Positions 47,600 to 56,753 of a stretch of 64,000 nt of DNA are shown piece by piece; position 1 is the stretch's first letter; the number at the start of each line of letters is the position of its first letter. The position numbers and the translations under genes are program-made. The notes under the pieces were generated by a model, which saw only the letters and a program-made list of their open reading frames with translations, did no database searches and was not told where the DNA came from. Origin of the DNA: Rhizobacter sp. Root1238 (lineage in GTDB: Bacteria > Pseudomonadota > Gammaproteobacteria > Burkholderiales > Burkholderiaceae_C); the NCBI RefSeq assembly GCF_001425825.1, contig NZ_LMDM01000001.1, positions 256,204 to 320,203 on the forward strand. The letters run 5' to 3'.

Positions 47600-50143
47600 T
47601 CAGTCTCCGCGCAGCGTCTTGATGGCCGCCGCACCCAGGCCGAACTGGTAGAAGATCTGCGAGAAGTCCTTCAGGTTGCGGATGGTCGCGCGGCCCCAGC
47701 TCTCGTAGTCGAGCTGGTTCGGCACCACCACCGCATCGCCCGGCTGCAACGACTGGGATTCCAGGCTGCCGAACCAGCCACGGCGTTCGTTCGCATGGCT
47801 GACGGTGCCGTCGGCGCGCAGCACGAACATGTTGGACGGCTCGGCGGCCTCGTCGAGCCCGGCCAGCTTCACGTAATCGCCGACCGTGCGGTTGGGCTTC
47901 CACAGGAAGGCGTTGTTGTTGACGACCGCGCCGGCGACCGTCACGAAGCCGGGGCGGCTCGGCACCACGATGCGATCGGCGTTTTCGAGCGGCACCTCGG
48001 GCAGTTGGCTCACCGAGGTGGTTTCGGGCGTCAGTTCGAGCGCGACGCGACCGTTCGGCTGAACGCGGCTGAGCCGCGCCATCTGCGCCTGCGTCGCGGC
48101 CGAGCTGATCGCCGCCCCGCCGGCCTGCTCTTCGCGCCGGTTGGCCGCTTCGCGGGCCGCCTGCTGCGCCGACAGCACTTCGAGACGCGCAATCGCCACC
48201 TGCAGGTTCTCTCGCTGGCGCTTGCGGGTTTCCTCGCGGCTGAACTCGAGGCCGTACACGTAGGCCTGCGGCGTGAAGCCGCCGGCACGCGTGATCAGCT
48301 GGCCCAGCGTCTCGCCGGGCAGCAACTGGTACACGCCCGGTGCGCCGACTTCGCCCTCCACCGAGACCAGCCGCGTCTGCTTGGCCACCGGCACCCGGAT
48401 GTCCTTCTGGCTGTAGATGGTGACGACGTCGCCGGCCTTCAGTTCGATGTTGTTGTCGGGATCGCCCTGCAGCACCGCCTTGCCGAGGTTGAATGGAATC
48501 ACCTGCGTGCTCAGGTCCTTGTCGCTGAGCCGCTCGATCACCGCGTAGTCCCAGTTCAGTTCGTTGAACAAGGTGGCCGGCGTGCGCCTCGACTCGGCCG
48601 CGGCCAGGCGGTCCATGCGCCGGCGCGCTCGCTCGCCCTCGGTCAGCGGGAAGCGGTTCGGGTCGCGCGCGGCAGAGGGGTCGGCCGCGGACGCCACGAC
48701 GAACGGCGTCGCCGTGTTGTCGGTCCCGCCGCCTTCGCTGCGCGTGCCGGTGGCACGGCCGGTCGGTGCGACGGGCAGACCGACACCGACATTGTTGCCG
48801 GTGCGGGCGGCGCGCTGCTCGGCTTCTTCCAGCAGGATGTCGTCGTCGTCGGCGAGGACCTGCACCAGCAGGTTCTTGCGCCGGTAGAAGTCGGGCGAGA
48901 TCAGGGCTTCCTTGTCGGGGATCAGGTCGCGGATGCGCATGCCCGGCGTGAAGGTGTAGCGCAGCGGCTGCGCCACGTGGCCCTTCAGCGTCACTGCGTT
49001 CGCGAACTTCGGCGAGATCGTCAGCAGCGTCAGCACGTCGCCGTCGCGCAGCGGGTGCTGCAGCCCGGCGGCGTCCAGCTTGAAGTCTTCGACGTAGCGC
49101 GCTGCCGGCGACTGGGCCGGGTCGATGCGCTCGAGCTGCACGCGGTTCGGATTGGTCAGCACCGGCGAGCCGCCGGCATAGCGCAGCAGCTCGCCGACGG
49201 GCTCCTGCGTGTTCTTCAGTTCGTAGATGGCGGCATTGTCGAGCGCGCCGCTCAGCGCGACGCGCGGCCCCACCGGCTGGAACACCAGCACGTCACCGGC
49301 GGCCAGCTGCAGGTCCTTGGACTTGTCGCCTTGCACCAGGAACTCGTAGATGTCGAGTTCGGACACCAGCTGGTTGTCGCGGCGCAACTGCACGCGGCGC
49401 ATCGAACCGTTCGGGCCCGGGCCGCCGGCGGCCACCACCGCCGACAGCATCGTCGCCTGGCTGGGCACCGTGTAGACGCCCGGCAGGCGGGCCGGGCCGA
49501 CGACGAACACCTTCAGGCCACGCAGCTTGCCCAGCGACACGCTGAGGTTGAAGTTGCGGTACAGGCGGCCGATCTGCGCGCGCAGCTGGCCTTCGAGTTC
49601 GGAGGCCTTGATGCCCGAGACCGTGAAGCTGCCGACCTTCGGCAGGTTCAGCTGGCCATTGCGATCGACGGTGCTGCGGTAGTCGACGTCGATCGAGCCC
49701 CAGGCCCGCACCAGCACCTCGTCGCCGGGACCGACGGTGTAGTCCGCGGTCACCGGGACGTTGTCGACCGGCTGGGCGGCGCGCGAGGCCTCGGCGAAGA
49801 AGTTGCTGCCGAAGGGCTGCAGCTGGCGGCCGGTCGCGGCCTCGACGAACTTCTGGAACTCGCTCGGCTTCGGCGGCTGCAGGTTGCGCAGGCGGGCGGC
49901 GGCGTCATCGTCGTCGCGTGGCGCCGTCTGCCCGGGTGTCGGCACGTTGCGCAGCGCACCGCCGGGCGTCGTCGGCGCATAGCCGGGGGTGTTGGTGCCG
50001 GCGGGCGCGCTGGCAGCCGTCGCATAGGCCGGGGTGGTGAATGTGCCGCCGGGCGGCAATTCGTCGGCAGCCGCTGCGAGCCCGGCATGCAGCGGAAGCA
50101 GGACGGCGAGGACGCGCGCGGCTCGGAAACAAGACACAGTCAT
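47600..50143 (-). CDS. Polysaccharide export outer-membrane protein with SLBB repeats (Wza-like)
   Basis: The product has 847 residues, much longer than Wza (about 380). A signal peptide (LAVLLPLHAGLAAAADEL) comes first. The Poly_export domain follows (about 130-215, VTADYTVGPGDEVLVRAWGS). Several SLBB-type repeats then follow along the chain (VFVVGPARLPGVYTVPSQAT; VSVEGEVGAPGVYQLLPGET; VTVAGAVVNNNAFLW). A low-complexity charged region lies at about 430-520. It forms the outer-membrane channel for an exopolysaccharide. No glycosyltransferase genes are in the window, so the polymer is unknown. Confidence 0.9.
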   Translation of the reverse strand: MTVSCFRAARVLAVLLPLHAGLAAAADELPPGGTFTTPAYATAASAPAGTNTPGYAPTTPGGALRNVPTPGQTAPRDDDDAAARLRNLQPPKPSEFQKFVEAATGRQLQPFGSNFFAEASRAAQPVDNVPVTADYTVGPGDEVLVRAWGSIDVDYRSTVDRNGQLNLPKVGSFTVSGIKASELEGQLRAQIGRLYRNFNLSVSLGKLRGLKVFVVGPARLPGVYTVPSQATMLSAVVAAGGPGPNGSMRRVQLRRDNQLVSELDIYEFLVQGDKSKDLQLAAGDVLVFQPVGPRVALSGALDNAAIYELKNTQEPVGELLRYAGGSPVLTNPNRVQLERIDPAQSPAARYVEDFKLDAAGLQHPLRDGDVLTLLTISPKFANAVTLKGHVAQPLRYTFTPGMRIRDLIPDKEALISPDFYRRKNLLVQVLADDDDILLEEAEQRAARTGNNVGVGLPVAPTGRATGTRSEGGGTDNTATPFVVASAADPSAARDPNRFPLTEGERARRRMDRLAAAESRRTPATLFNELNWDYAVIERLSDKDLSTQVIPFNLGKAVLQGDPDNNIELKAGDVVTIYSQKDIRVPVAKQTRLVSVEGEVGAPGVYQLLPGETLGQLITRAGGFTPQAYVYGLEFSREETRKRQRENLQVAIARLEVLSAQQAAREAANRREEQAGGAAISSAATQAQMARLSRVQPNGRVALELTPETTSVSQLPEVPLENADRIVVPSRPGFVTVAGAVVNNNAFLWKPNRTVGDYVKLAGLDEAAEPSNMFVLRADGTVSHANERRGWFGSLESQSLQPGDAVVVPNQLDYESWGRATIRNLKDFSQIFYQFGLGAAAIKTLRGD

Positions 50144-50269
50144 TCGAAGCGGGCTCGTGAAGTCGTGGGCAGGCGTGGGGCAGCGCCAGGCGGGTGGCTG
50201 CGCGCAACGCAACCCCGAATGGTAGCGGATGGTCTCCCCGCGCCGGCCGGTCGCACGGCCGCGCGTCGA

Positions 50270-50722
50270 TCACTCCTTGCGGTAGCTGTCGTGGCAGCCC
50301 TTGCAGGCCTGGCCCACCGCGCCGGCCGCGGGCTTCAGCGTGTCGACGTTGCCGGCCTTCGCGGCAACGTTCAGCTTCTCCATCGCGTCCTGCATCTTCG
50401 ACGCGGCGGCCTTGAACTTGTCCTGCTCGGCCCAGATCTCCGGCTTGGCCTTGGTGTCGCCCTTGTCGGTGCCTTCGATGAAGCCGGCGAACGGCAGCTT
50501 GGACATCATCGTCGCGATCTCGGCGTTGTCGGCGGCGACCTTGGCGTCGAACGGAACGCGTCCGTTGGCCATCGCGGCCACCCGGCTGAAGTGGCTCGCC
50601 ATCACCGTGAAGGCCGCCTTGCGGTACTTGACCGCGTCTTCGGGCTTGGCGAACTGGGCGGCCGCCGGCAGTGCAGCGGCGAGGCCGGCCACAGTGGCGA
50701 GGACGAGGATCGATCGGTTCAT
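50270..50722 (-). CDS. Cytochrome c' family protein
   Basis: The product has 150 residues with a signal peptide (MNRSILVLATVAGLAAALPA). The haem motif CKGCH is at residues 140-144, close to the C-terminus, as in class II cytochromes (four-helix bundle). KPEDAVKYRKAAFTVMASHF is the usual first helix. Cytochrome c' binds NO or CO and may protect against nitric oxide; here the electron partner is unknown. It is a periplasmic protein and its gene stands alone. Confidence 0.93.
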   Translation of the reverse strand: MNRSILVLATVAGLAAALPAAAQFAKPEDAVKYRKAAFTVMASHFSRVAAMANGRVPFDAKVAADNAEIATMMSKLPFAGFIEGTDKGDTKAKPEIWAEQDKFKAAASKMQDAMEKLNVAAKAGNVDTLKPAAGAVGQACKGCHDSYRKE

Positions 50723-50894
50723 GCGGGATCTCCTGGCGTGGGGCTGGGGTGGCGTGTCGTCGAACGCGGCTTGCAAGCGGCATCCGCAGGGCAGTGTACG
50801 CAGCAGAGCGGCATTCCATTCCCGGCCGGCGCTTGACGCGTTCTGCCACCGCGCCCACCATCCTCGCCATACCAACAGACCAAGGGAGCACACG

Positions 50895-51698
50895 ATGACC
50901 GAGCGCATCCGCACGCGGTATTCGGTGGCGTTGCAGGGGTTCAGCGATTTCGAGCGCGACGGCGTGCAGTCGTTCCTGCGCCTGGCCGAGCAGCGTGCGC
51001 CGGCGTACGAACGCGCGGCCGACCTGGCCGAGGCCGACTTCGTGCTCGCCGATGCCGACCACCCGGCCGCGATCGCCGCGGTGACGGCCGCCGGGCGGCT
51101 CGCCGACACCGTCTTCATCGGCGCGCGGGCGCCGGCCGGCGCGGCGGCCCACCTGCCGCGCCCGATCGAGCCGACCCGCATCGTGCGCGAACTCGACCTG
51201 CTGCTCGAACAGCGGCTCGCGCTGCTCGACGAGCCGCCGCAGGCCGACTGGGTCGCCTCCGGTCCCGGCCTGCTGGACGAGGCCGCCGCCGGTCGCGGCC
51301 GCGCCGTGAAGGACGTGCTGGTCGTCGACGACAGCCGCATCGCGCTCAAGTTCCTGCAGGTGCGGCTGATGCGCCTGGGCTACCGCGTGCACCTGGCGCG
51401 CAACAGCACGCAGGCCCTCGACCGGATGACGGTGCACAGTTTCGCGCTGGCCTTCATCGACATCGCGCTCGGCGCGGACAGCCCGATGGACGGGCTGCAG
51501 CTGTGCCAGTTCATGAAGCAGACCGCCCGCCAGTCGGCCGGCGGGCCGCGCATCGTGCTTGTCACCGGGCAGGCCACCCCGGCCGAACGGGTGCGCACCT
51601 CGCTGGCCGGCAGCGACGCCTACTTGGCCAAGCCGCTGATGGACCCCGAGTTCCTGCAGGCGCTGCGCGAACTCGATCCCGACTTCGCCGTGCCCTGA
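50895..51698 (+). CDS. Response regulator with N-terminal extension
   Basis: The product has 267 residues. The first 135 residues are not a recognised domain, but they have a receiver-like rhythm (DFVLADADHPAAIAAVTAAG, DTVFIGARAPAG) and could be a degenerate receiver. The C-terminal receiver domain (about 140-262) is complete: DD in DVLVVDDSRIALK, phospho-acceptor Asp189 in AFIDIALG, Thr in VLVTGQA and Lys in YLAKPL. There is no output domain and no adjacent kinase, so it probably acts by protein contact. Confidence 0.85.
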   Translation: MTERIRTRYSVALQGFSDFERDGVQSFLRLAEQRAPAYERAADLAEADFVLADADHPAAIAAVTAAGRLADTVFIGARAPAGAAAHLPRPIEPTRIVRELDLLLEQRLALLDEPPQADWVASGPGLLDEAAAGRGRAVKDVLVVDDSRIALKFLQVRLMRLGYRVHLARNSTQALDRMTVHSFALAFIDIALGADSPMDGLQLCQFMKQTARQSAGGPRIVLVTGQATPAERVRTSLAGSDAYLAKPLMDPEFLQALRELDPDFAVP

Positions 51699-51754
51699 CG
51701 TGCATCACACGCGCTGAAGGCGCGGCTGGTCCAGGGTGATTCGACTGTCTCCAT

Positions 51755-51783
51755 TTGAGAATCATTCTCATCTGAGATAGCAT
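51755..51783 (+). promoter_or_regulatory. Fur box over a sigma-70 promoter
   Basis: TGAGAATCATTCTCA (51756-51770) is a perfect palindrome and a standard Fur box core. It overlaps the -35 box TTGAGA (51755-51760), which lies 17 bases from TAGCAT (51778-51783). Iron-replete Fur would block this promoter. Confidence 0.82.
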
Positions 51784-51814
51784 CGTCCCATTGCCACTGT
51801 CGAGGGAGCGTCGC

Positions 51815-52141
51815 ATGGACCTGCTCGTCGAAGAACACCAGATGCCCGGTGTCGAGGCCGTGCTCGCGGGCACGCTGGCCCTGATGACCGGCTACAGCCA
51901 GTACCTGCAGGCGGCCAGCGACCCGGCGCACCGCGCAGGGATGGGCGAGAAGATCGCACGCAACCTCGCGATGCTGGCCGCGCACCCGCAGCTGTCGGGC
52001 GATTGCCGCTGCGTGCTGTGGCACCTGCACGAGCGCTGGGCGGTGATGGCGGGCTGCACCCGCGATGCCGGCGCGGCCTGCCATGCACCGCAGTCGCCGG
52101 CCGAGGTCTTCAGCCTGCCGGGGACGCGCACGCTGCAGTAG
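51815..52141 (+). CDS. Small Fur-regulated protein of unknown function
   Basis: The protein has 108 residues, starting MDLLVEEHQMPGVEAVLAGT with a GAGGGA ribosome site. It is probably alpha-helical and cytosolic (no signal peptide). It has several possible metal ligands (Cys and His: GDCRCVLWHLHERW, AGCTRDAGAACH). The Fur box directly upstream places it in the iron-starvation response. I do not recognise a family; it may be a small accessory protein of iron uptake or use. Confidence 0.75.
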   Translation: MDLLVEEHQMPGVEAVLAGTLALMTGYSQYLQAASDPAHRAGMGEKIARNLAMLAAHPQLSGDCRCVLWHLHERWAVMAGCTRDAGAACHAPQSPAEVFSLPGTRTLQ

Positions 52142-52142
52142 A

Positions 52143-53057
52143 TCAGCGGACCCGTTCGAAGGCCGACAGCAGCGCCGCGGCCAGGATCAGCGCGCCGCCG
52201 ATCAGCACCGTCGGCGTCAGCGTGCCGGCGCCGAGCGCGATGGCCGACAGCGTCGCGAACACCACCTCGCACAGCATCACGACCGACGTGACATTGGCCG
52301 GCAGCCGCGACGCGCCGTACTGCAGCGCGAGGTTGCTGGCCAGGAACGCGAGGCTCAGCGCGCCGATCGCCAGCACCCAGCCGGGCTGCGGCGCCGGCAG
52401 CCAGGGCACCAGCGCATTCGCGGCGAGCGTGCTCGCGAGCGTGCCGGCCACCAGCACGCCGCCGATGAACATCCCGAGCGCCCGCGCCTCTTCCGGCCGG
52501 TGCGCCTGGTGGCGCAGCATCACGTTGTTGAGCGCGAACGAGAAGCCGCCGAACACCGCCAGCCAGTCGGGCAGCGACTGCGGCAGTGGCAGCGCAACGC
52601 CCGCGCCGGCCGGCTTCAGCACGATGAACGCGCCGGCCAGCGCCAGCGCGATGCGCAGCGCGGCAGTCGGCGTGAAGGCTTCCTTCAGCACCAGCCGCGA
52701 CAGCAGCACCGTCCACAGCGGCATCAGGTAGAACAGCAGCACGACGCGCACCACGTCGCCGATCACCATCGCCCAGTTGAAGGCCGCATTGGTCGCGCCC
52801 GATGCGAACACCAGCAGCCACAGGCTGGGCGTGCGCAGCAGCGTGCCGAGGGCGCGGCGGCGTGTCGCGACGATCAGCAGCACCGCGACGGCGTACACCA
52901 GCACGGTGGCCCACAGCGGGTGCAGGCCGAGCGCGTGCAGTTCGCGGAACGGCCACCACGAGAGGCCCCAGACGAGCGCGTTGAAGGCAAGGGCAAGCGC
53001 GGGAAGGAATCCGGCGGCGGTTCGCCCACCGCCGCCGGCGGCAGCGGCGGGCGTCAT
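52143..53057 (-). CDS. EamA-family (DMT) transporter
   Basis: The product has 304 residues and ten hydrophobic segments (ALAFNALVWGLSWWPFRELH; FNWAMVIGDVVRVVLLFYLM; ASRLPANVTSVVMLCEVVFA). It belongs to the same superfamily as the protein at 43321 but is not closely similar. It follows lplT with 4 bases between, so the two are cotranscribed. Its stop is one base from the end of the small Fur-regulated gene on the other strand. Confidence 0.88.
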   Translation of the reverse strand: MTPAAAAGGGGRTAAGFLPALALAFNALVWGLSWWPFRELHALGLHPLWATVLVYAVAVLLIVATRRRALGTLLRTPSLWLLVFASGATNAAFNWAMVIGDVVRVVLLFYLMPLWTVLLSRLVLKEAFTPTAALRIALALAGAFIVLKPAGAGVALPLPQSLPDWLAVFGGFSFALNNVMLRHQAHRPEEARALGMFIGGVLVAGTLASTLAANALVPWLPAPQPGWVLAIGALSLAFLASNLALQYGASRLPANVTSVVMLCEVVFATLSAIALGAGTLTPTVLIGGALILAAALLSAFERVR

Positions 53058-53061
53058 CAAT

Positions 53062-54339
53062 TCAGTGCTTGTCGCTGCGGGCCAGCGCGAGCAGGTGATC
53101 GACCTCGTCGCGGTGCACGACCAGGTTGCGCGCGTGCCAGCGGCGGATCAGCCACATCGTGCCGGCGACGACCAGCCCGAACACCGTGATGGACGCGAAG
53201 GCCGACATGCCGAACTTCGTCATGCCGGTGTAGAACGCGCCCAGCCCGAGGATGCAGGCCTGCTCGTTGAAGTTCTGCACCGCGATCGAGCGGCCGGCGC
53301 CCATCAGGTTGTGCCCGCGGTGCTGCAGCAGCGCGTTCATCGGCACCACCAGGTAGCCGCCGATCGCGCCGAGGATCACCAGGAACGGCGCGGCGACCCA
53401 GACGTTGTGGATGAAATTCAGGCCGATCACCAGCACGCCCATGCCGATGCCGAGCGGGATCACGTTGGTGGCTTGGTCGAGCCGCACCCGCATCGACGCC
53501 GCGATCGCCCCGACCGCGGTGCCGAGCGCGACGACGCCGGCCAGCGTCGACGCCTGCGTGGTCGTGTAGCCCAGCGCCGCCGCCGCCCATGCGAAGACGA
53601 TCACGCGCAGGTTGCCCGAGACGCCCCAGAACAGCGTGGTCGTCGACAGCGAGATCTGGCCGAGCTTGTCGCTCCACAGGCGGGCGTTGCAGCTGGAGAA
53701 GTCGCGCACCAGCTCGACGACGCTGTGCGAGAGCGGCTGCAGCGGGGCCTCGGTGCGCGGGATGCGCAGGTTGAAGAGCGCCGCGACGACGTACAGGAAC
53801 ACGATCAGCGAGATCGCGGCCTCGGGCGGCGTGTCGACGCCGGTGTCGACCAGCGGCATGTCGAACGCGAGCAGGTGCGCCGACACCATGTGGCCGACCA
53901 GCTGGCCGCCGAGCAGCAGGCCCAGGATGATCGACAGGATGGTCAGCCCCTCGATCCAGCCGTTGGCCTTCACCAGCTGCGAGTTCGGCAGCAGCTCGGT
54001 CAGGATGCCGTACTTGGCCGGCGAGTAGGCCGCGGCGCCCAGTCCGACGATGGCGTACGAGACCAGCGGGTGGCTGCCGAACAGCATCATCAGGCAGCCG
54101 ATCACCTTGATCGCGTTCGACACGAACATCACCCGCCCCTTGGGCACGGCATCCGCGAATGCGCCGAGGAAGGGGGCGAGGATCACGTAGAACAGCGCGA
54201 AGATCGGACTCAGCGCGGGGACCTGCCAGGTCGGCGCGTGGGAGGTCTTCAGCAGTTCGATGGCGCTCACCAGCAACGCGTTGTCAGCCAGCGAGCTGAA
54301 GAACTGCGCCGACATGATGGTGTAGAAACCTTTTTTCAT
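53062..54339 (-). CDS. lplT: Lysophospholipid transporter LplT
   Basis: The product has 425 residues and about 12 membrane segments of the major-facilitator type. The start [20 protein letters not shown] and the motifs [33 protein letters not shown] and [18 protein letters not shown] match LplT. It flips lysophospholipids into the inner leaflet for re-acylation. The acyltransferase Aas is not adjacent here. It is divergent from alr. Confidence 0.93.
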   Translation of the reverse strand: MKKGFYTIMSAQFFSSLADNALLVSAIELLKTSHAPTWQVPALSPIFALFYVILAPFLGAFADAVPKGRVMFVSNAIKVIGCLMMLFGSHPLVSYAIVGLGAAAYSPAKYGILTELLPNSQLVKANGWIEGLTILSIILGLLLGGQLVGHMVSAHLLAFDMPLVDTGVDTPPEAAISLIVFLYVVAALFNLRIPRTEAPLQPLSHSVVELVRDFSSCNARLWSDKLGQISLSTTTLFWGVSGNLRVIVFAWAAAALGYTTTQASTLAGVVALGTAVGAIAASMRVRLDQATNVIPLGIGMGVLVIGLNFIHNVWVAAPFLVILGAIGGYLVVPMNALLQHRGHNLMGAGRSIAVQNFNEQACILGLGAFYTGMTKFGMSAFASITVFGLVVAGTMWLIRRWHARNLVVHRDEVDHLLALARSDKH

Positions 54340-54509
54340 TCGCTGAGAGCGTGCTGCCTGTCGCCTGCCGGGTGGGCCCGGTCATCAATCGATGCAGCGC
54401 TCGAAGCGGCCGCTGCTGGTTCCCCGCGGCGGCGGTTATAGCACGCAGGTGCTGGCGAACCGACGGCAAAGCCCGCGATGGCGCCCCTTGCGCTGGCAGA
54501 ATCCACGCC

Positions 54510-55610
54510 ATGCCGCGTCCGATCGAAGCGCTGATCCACAGCGATGCACTGAGCCACAACCTGCAGCGCGCCCGCGCCTGCGCACCCGATGCCCGGGTGT
54601 GGGCGATCGTCAAGGCGAACGCCTACGGGCACGGCATCGAGCGGGTGTACGGCGCGCTGCAGGCCGCCGACGGCTTCGCGCTGCTCGACCTGGCCGAGGC
54701 CGAACGCGTGCGCGCGATGGGCTGGCGCGGGCCGATCCTGCTGCTCGAAGGCTGCTTCGAATCGCGCGACCTCGAGCTGTGCTCGCGGCTGAACCTGTGG
54801 CACGCGGTGCACCACGAGGCGCAGATCGACTGGCTCGCGATGCACAAGACCACCTGGCCGCACCATGTCTTCCTGAAGATGAACACCGGCATGAACCGGC
54901 TCGGCTTCACGCCGGCCGCGTTCCGCACCGCCTGGCTGCGGTTGTCGAACCTGCCGCAGGTCGACCAGATCACGCTGATGACGCATTTCTCCGATGCCGA
55001 CGGGCCGCGCGGCATCGCGGCGCAGGTGGCGGTGTTCGACGCCGCCACCGCCGACCTGGATGGCGAGCGCTCGCTCAGCAACAGCGCGGCGACACTGCGT
55101 TTCGCGCCGACGCAACCCGGCGTGCGGGCCGACTGGGTGCGCCCGGGCATCATGGTCTACGGCGGGTCGCCCGACCACCCCGAATCGACCATCGCCGACT
55201 GGGACCTGCGCCCGGCGATGACGCTGCGCTCGCAGCTGATCGCCGTGCAGGCGCTGAAGCCGGGCGACACCGTCGGCTACGGCAGCGTGTTCACCGCCGA
55301 GCGCGAGATGCGCATCGGCGTGGTGGCCTGCGGCTATGCCGACGGCTACCCGCGCGTGGCACCGGCCGGCACGCCGGCGCTGGTCGACGGCGTGCGCTGC
55401 GCACTGGTGGGGCGGGTGTCGATGGACATGCTGACGGTCGACCTGACGCCGGTGCCGCAGGCCGGCGTCGGCAGCGAGGTCACGCTGTGGGGCCAGGGCC
55501 CGCACGGCAGCGTGCTGCCGATCGACGAGGTCGCGCGCTCGGCCGGCACGATCGGCTACGAGTTGATGTGCGCGCTCGCGCCGCGCGTGCCAACGCACAC
55601 GGTGCCGTGA
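54510..55610 (+). CDS. alr: Alanine racemase
   Basis: The product has 366 residues. The PLP lysine is Lys35 in [51 protein letters not shown] (with the catalytic-type Tyr) and [12 protein letters not shown] complete the Alr pattern. It makes D-alanine for peptidoglycan. CAGAAT at 54497-54502 is a possible -10 box seven bases from the ATG. The stop overlaps the GTG of arfB. Confidence 0.95.
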   Translation: MPRPIEALIHSDALSHNLQRARACAPDARVWAIVKANAYGHGIERVYGALQAADGFALLDLAEAERVRAMGWRGPILLLEGCFESRDLELCSRLNLWHAVHHEAQIDWLAMHKTTWPHHVFLKMNTGMNRLGFTPAAFRTAWLRLSNLPQVDQITLMTHFSDADGPRGIAAQVAVFDAATADLDGERSLSNSAATLRFAPTQPGVRADWVRPGIMVYGGSPDHPESTIADWDLRPAMTLRSQLIAVQALKPGDTVGYGSVFTAEREMRIGVVACGYADGYPRVAPAGTPALVDGVRCALVGRVSMDMLTVDLTPVPQAGVGSEVTLWGQGPHGSVLPIDEVARSAGTIGYELMCALAPRVPTHTVP

Positions 55611-56008
55611 TCCCCCAGGTCGATCCGGCCGAGGTCGAGTTCAGCGCGATCCGGGCGCAGGGGGCCGGCGGTCAGAACGTCAACAAGGTCTCGAGCGCGG
55701 TGCACCTGCGCTTCGACATCCGTGCGTCGTCGCTGCCCGAGCCGCTGAAGGAGCGGCTGCTGGCGCTGTCCAACCAGCGCATCACCGGTGAAGGCGTCGT
55801 CGTGATCAAGGCGCAGACCTCGCGCAGCCAGGACATGAACCGCCAGGATGCGCTGCAGCGCCTGCAGCAGCTGGTCGACAGCGTCGCCGTGGTGGCGCCG
55901 CCGCGGCGTGCGACCAAGCCGACGCGCGGCTCGCAGAAGCGGCGGCTGGAAGGGAAGTCGCAGCGCGGCGAGTTGAAGAGTTCGCGGGGCAAGGTGCGCG
56001 ACGGCTGA
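55607..56008 (+). CDS. arfB: Alternative ribosome-rescue factor / peptidyl-tRNA hydrolase ArfB
   Basis: The product has 133 residues from a GTG that overlaps the alr stop (GTGA). The release-factor domain has the GGQ motif (21-23, in [20 protein letters not shown]). The C-terminal tail is short, unstructured and rich in Lys and Arg ([20 protein letters not shown]). It inserts into the empty mRNA channel of stalled ribosomes and releases the peptide. Length and layout match E. coli YaeJ. Confidence 0.93.
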   Translation: MIPQVDPAEVEFSAIRAQGAGGQNVNKVSSAVHLRFDIRASSLPEPLKERLLALSNQRITGEGVVVIKAQTSRSQDMNRQDALQRLQQLVDSVAVVAPPRRATKPTRGSQKRRLEGKSQRGELKSSRGKVRDG

Positions 56009-56020
56009 ACCCGCGCCGGC

Positions 56021-56416
56021 TCAGAGTACGCGCACGCCGGGCAACTTGCGCATCGCGCGATCGAACGTGGCCGTGAAGTCGCAGCCCTGGTGTGCGTGCT
56101 TGGCGACCACCAGGCAATCCGAGAAGCCGCAGGACGCGCTCTCGAACATCGCGACCGCGCGGCCGATCGCTTCGCGATCTTCGAACGCGAACGCTGCTTC
56201 GTCGAGCAGGCTGCGCACGGCACTCAGCTGCGCAGCCTTGTCCTGCGAGAACGCCGATCGCAAGGTCCACACCGCCTCGGCCAGCACGACATCGGTCACC
56301 AGCAGGGAGCCGGGGGCGCCGCCATGTTCCGCCAGCAGCGCGTCGATCCGTCTGCCCTGCGCGGGATCGTCATCGAGCCACAGACGCAGCAGGATGTTGG
56401 TGTCGACACCGATCAT
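56021..56416 (-). CDS. vapC: PIN-domain toxin (VapC-like)
   Basis: The product has 131 residues. The four acidic residues of the PIN nuclease site are readable: Asp5 (MIGVDTN), Glu47 (VLAEAVW), Asp100 (GFSDCLV) and Asp119 (ATFDRAM). Such toxins cut tRNA or rRNA when free of their antitoxin. Its ATG overlaps the antitoxin stop by one base, so the pair is translated together. Confidence 0.92.
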   Translation of the reverse strand: MIGVDTNILLRLWLDDDPAQGRRIDALLAEHGGAPGSLLVTDVVLAEAVWTLRSAFSQDKAAQLSAVRSLLDEAAFAFEDREAIGRAVAMFESASCGFSDCLVVAKHAHQGCDFTATFDRAMRKLPGVRVL

Positions 56417-56691
56417 CAGCGTGGCGTCTTGGGGCGGCCCACTGCAGGCGCGTGCTTTTCGCGCAGGTGTTTCTCGATGCCCTCGTCCATCTGTTCGACA
56501 GACAAGGGGCCGGCATGGGGCGATCTGAGGATGCCTCGAATCCGGCGCGCATCGGGCTTGACCGGCCGGGCCGTGATGGTGTTGTCGGGCAGCAGCTGGA
56601 AATCCAGTGTCGATCCGGCGTCGAGGCCGAGCCGGTCGCGGATTTCCTTCGGAACGGTGACCTGACCTTTGCTGGTGAGCGTGGCGAACAT
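56416..56691 (-). CDS. vapB: AbrB/SpoVT-type antitoxin (VapB-like)
   Basis: The product has 91 residues. The N-terminal swapped-hairpin DNA-binding domain reads MFATLTSKGQVTVPKEIRDR and LGLDAGSTLDF. The C-terminal tail (about 55-91) would wrap around the toxin. It neutralises the PIN toxin encoded downstream and represses its own promoter, most likely through the inverted repeat at 56711-56741. Confidence 0.92.
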   Translation of the reverse strand: MFATLTSKGQVTVPKEIRDRLGLDAGSTLDFQLLPDNTITARPVKPDARRIRGILRSPHAGPLSVEQMDEGIEKHLREKHAPAVGRPKTPR

Positions 56692-56710
56692 GGCGGAGAA
56701 CCCGGTCGTT

Positions 56711-56741
56711 GATTCCTTACATTCTAGGCCTGTAAGGAATC
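56711..56741 (-). promoter_or_regulatory. vapBC operator and promoter
   Basis: GATTCCTTACA (56711-56721) and TGTAAGGAATC (56731-56741) are perfect 11-base inverted repeats. On the minus strand TAGAAT, a five-of-six -10 box (bases 56721-56726), lies between and at the edge of the arms. Antitoxin bound here would block transcription. Confidence 0.82.
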
Positions 56742-56753
56742 CTGCGGGCCGGC

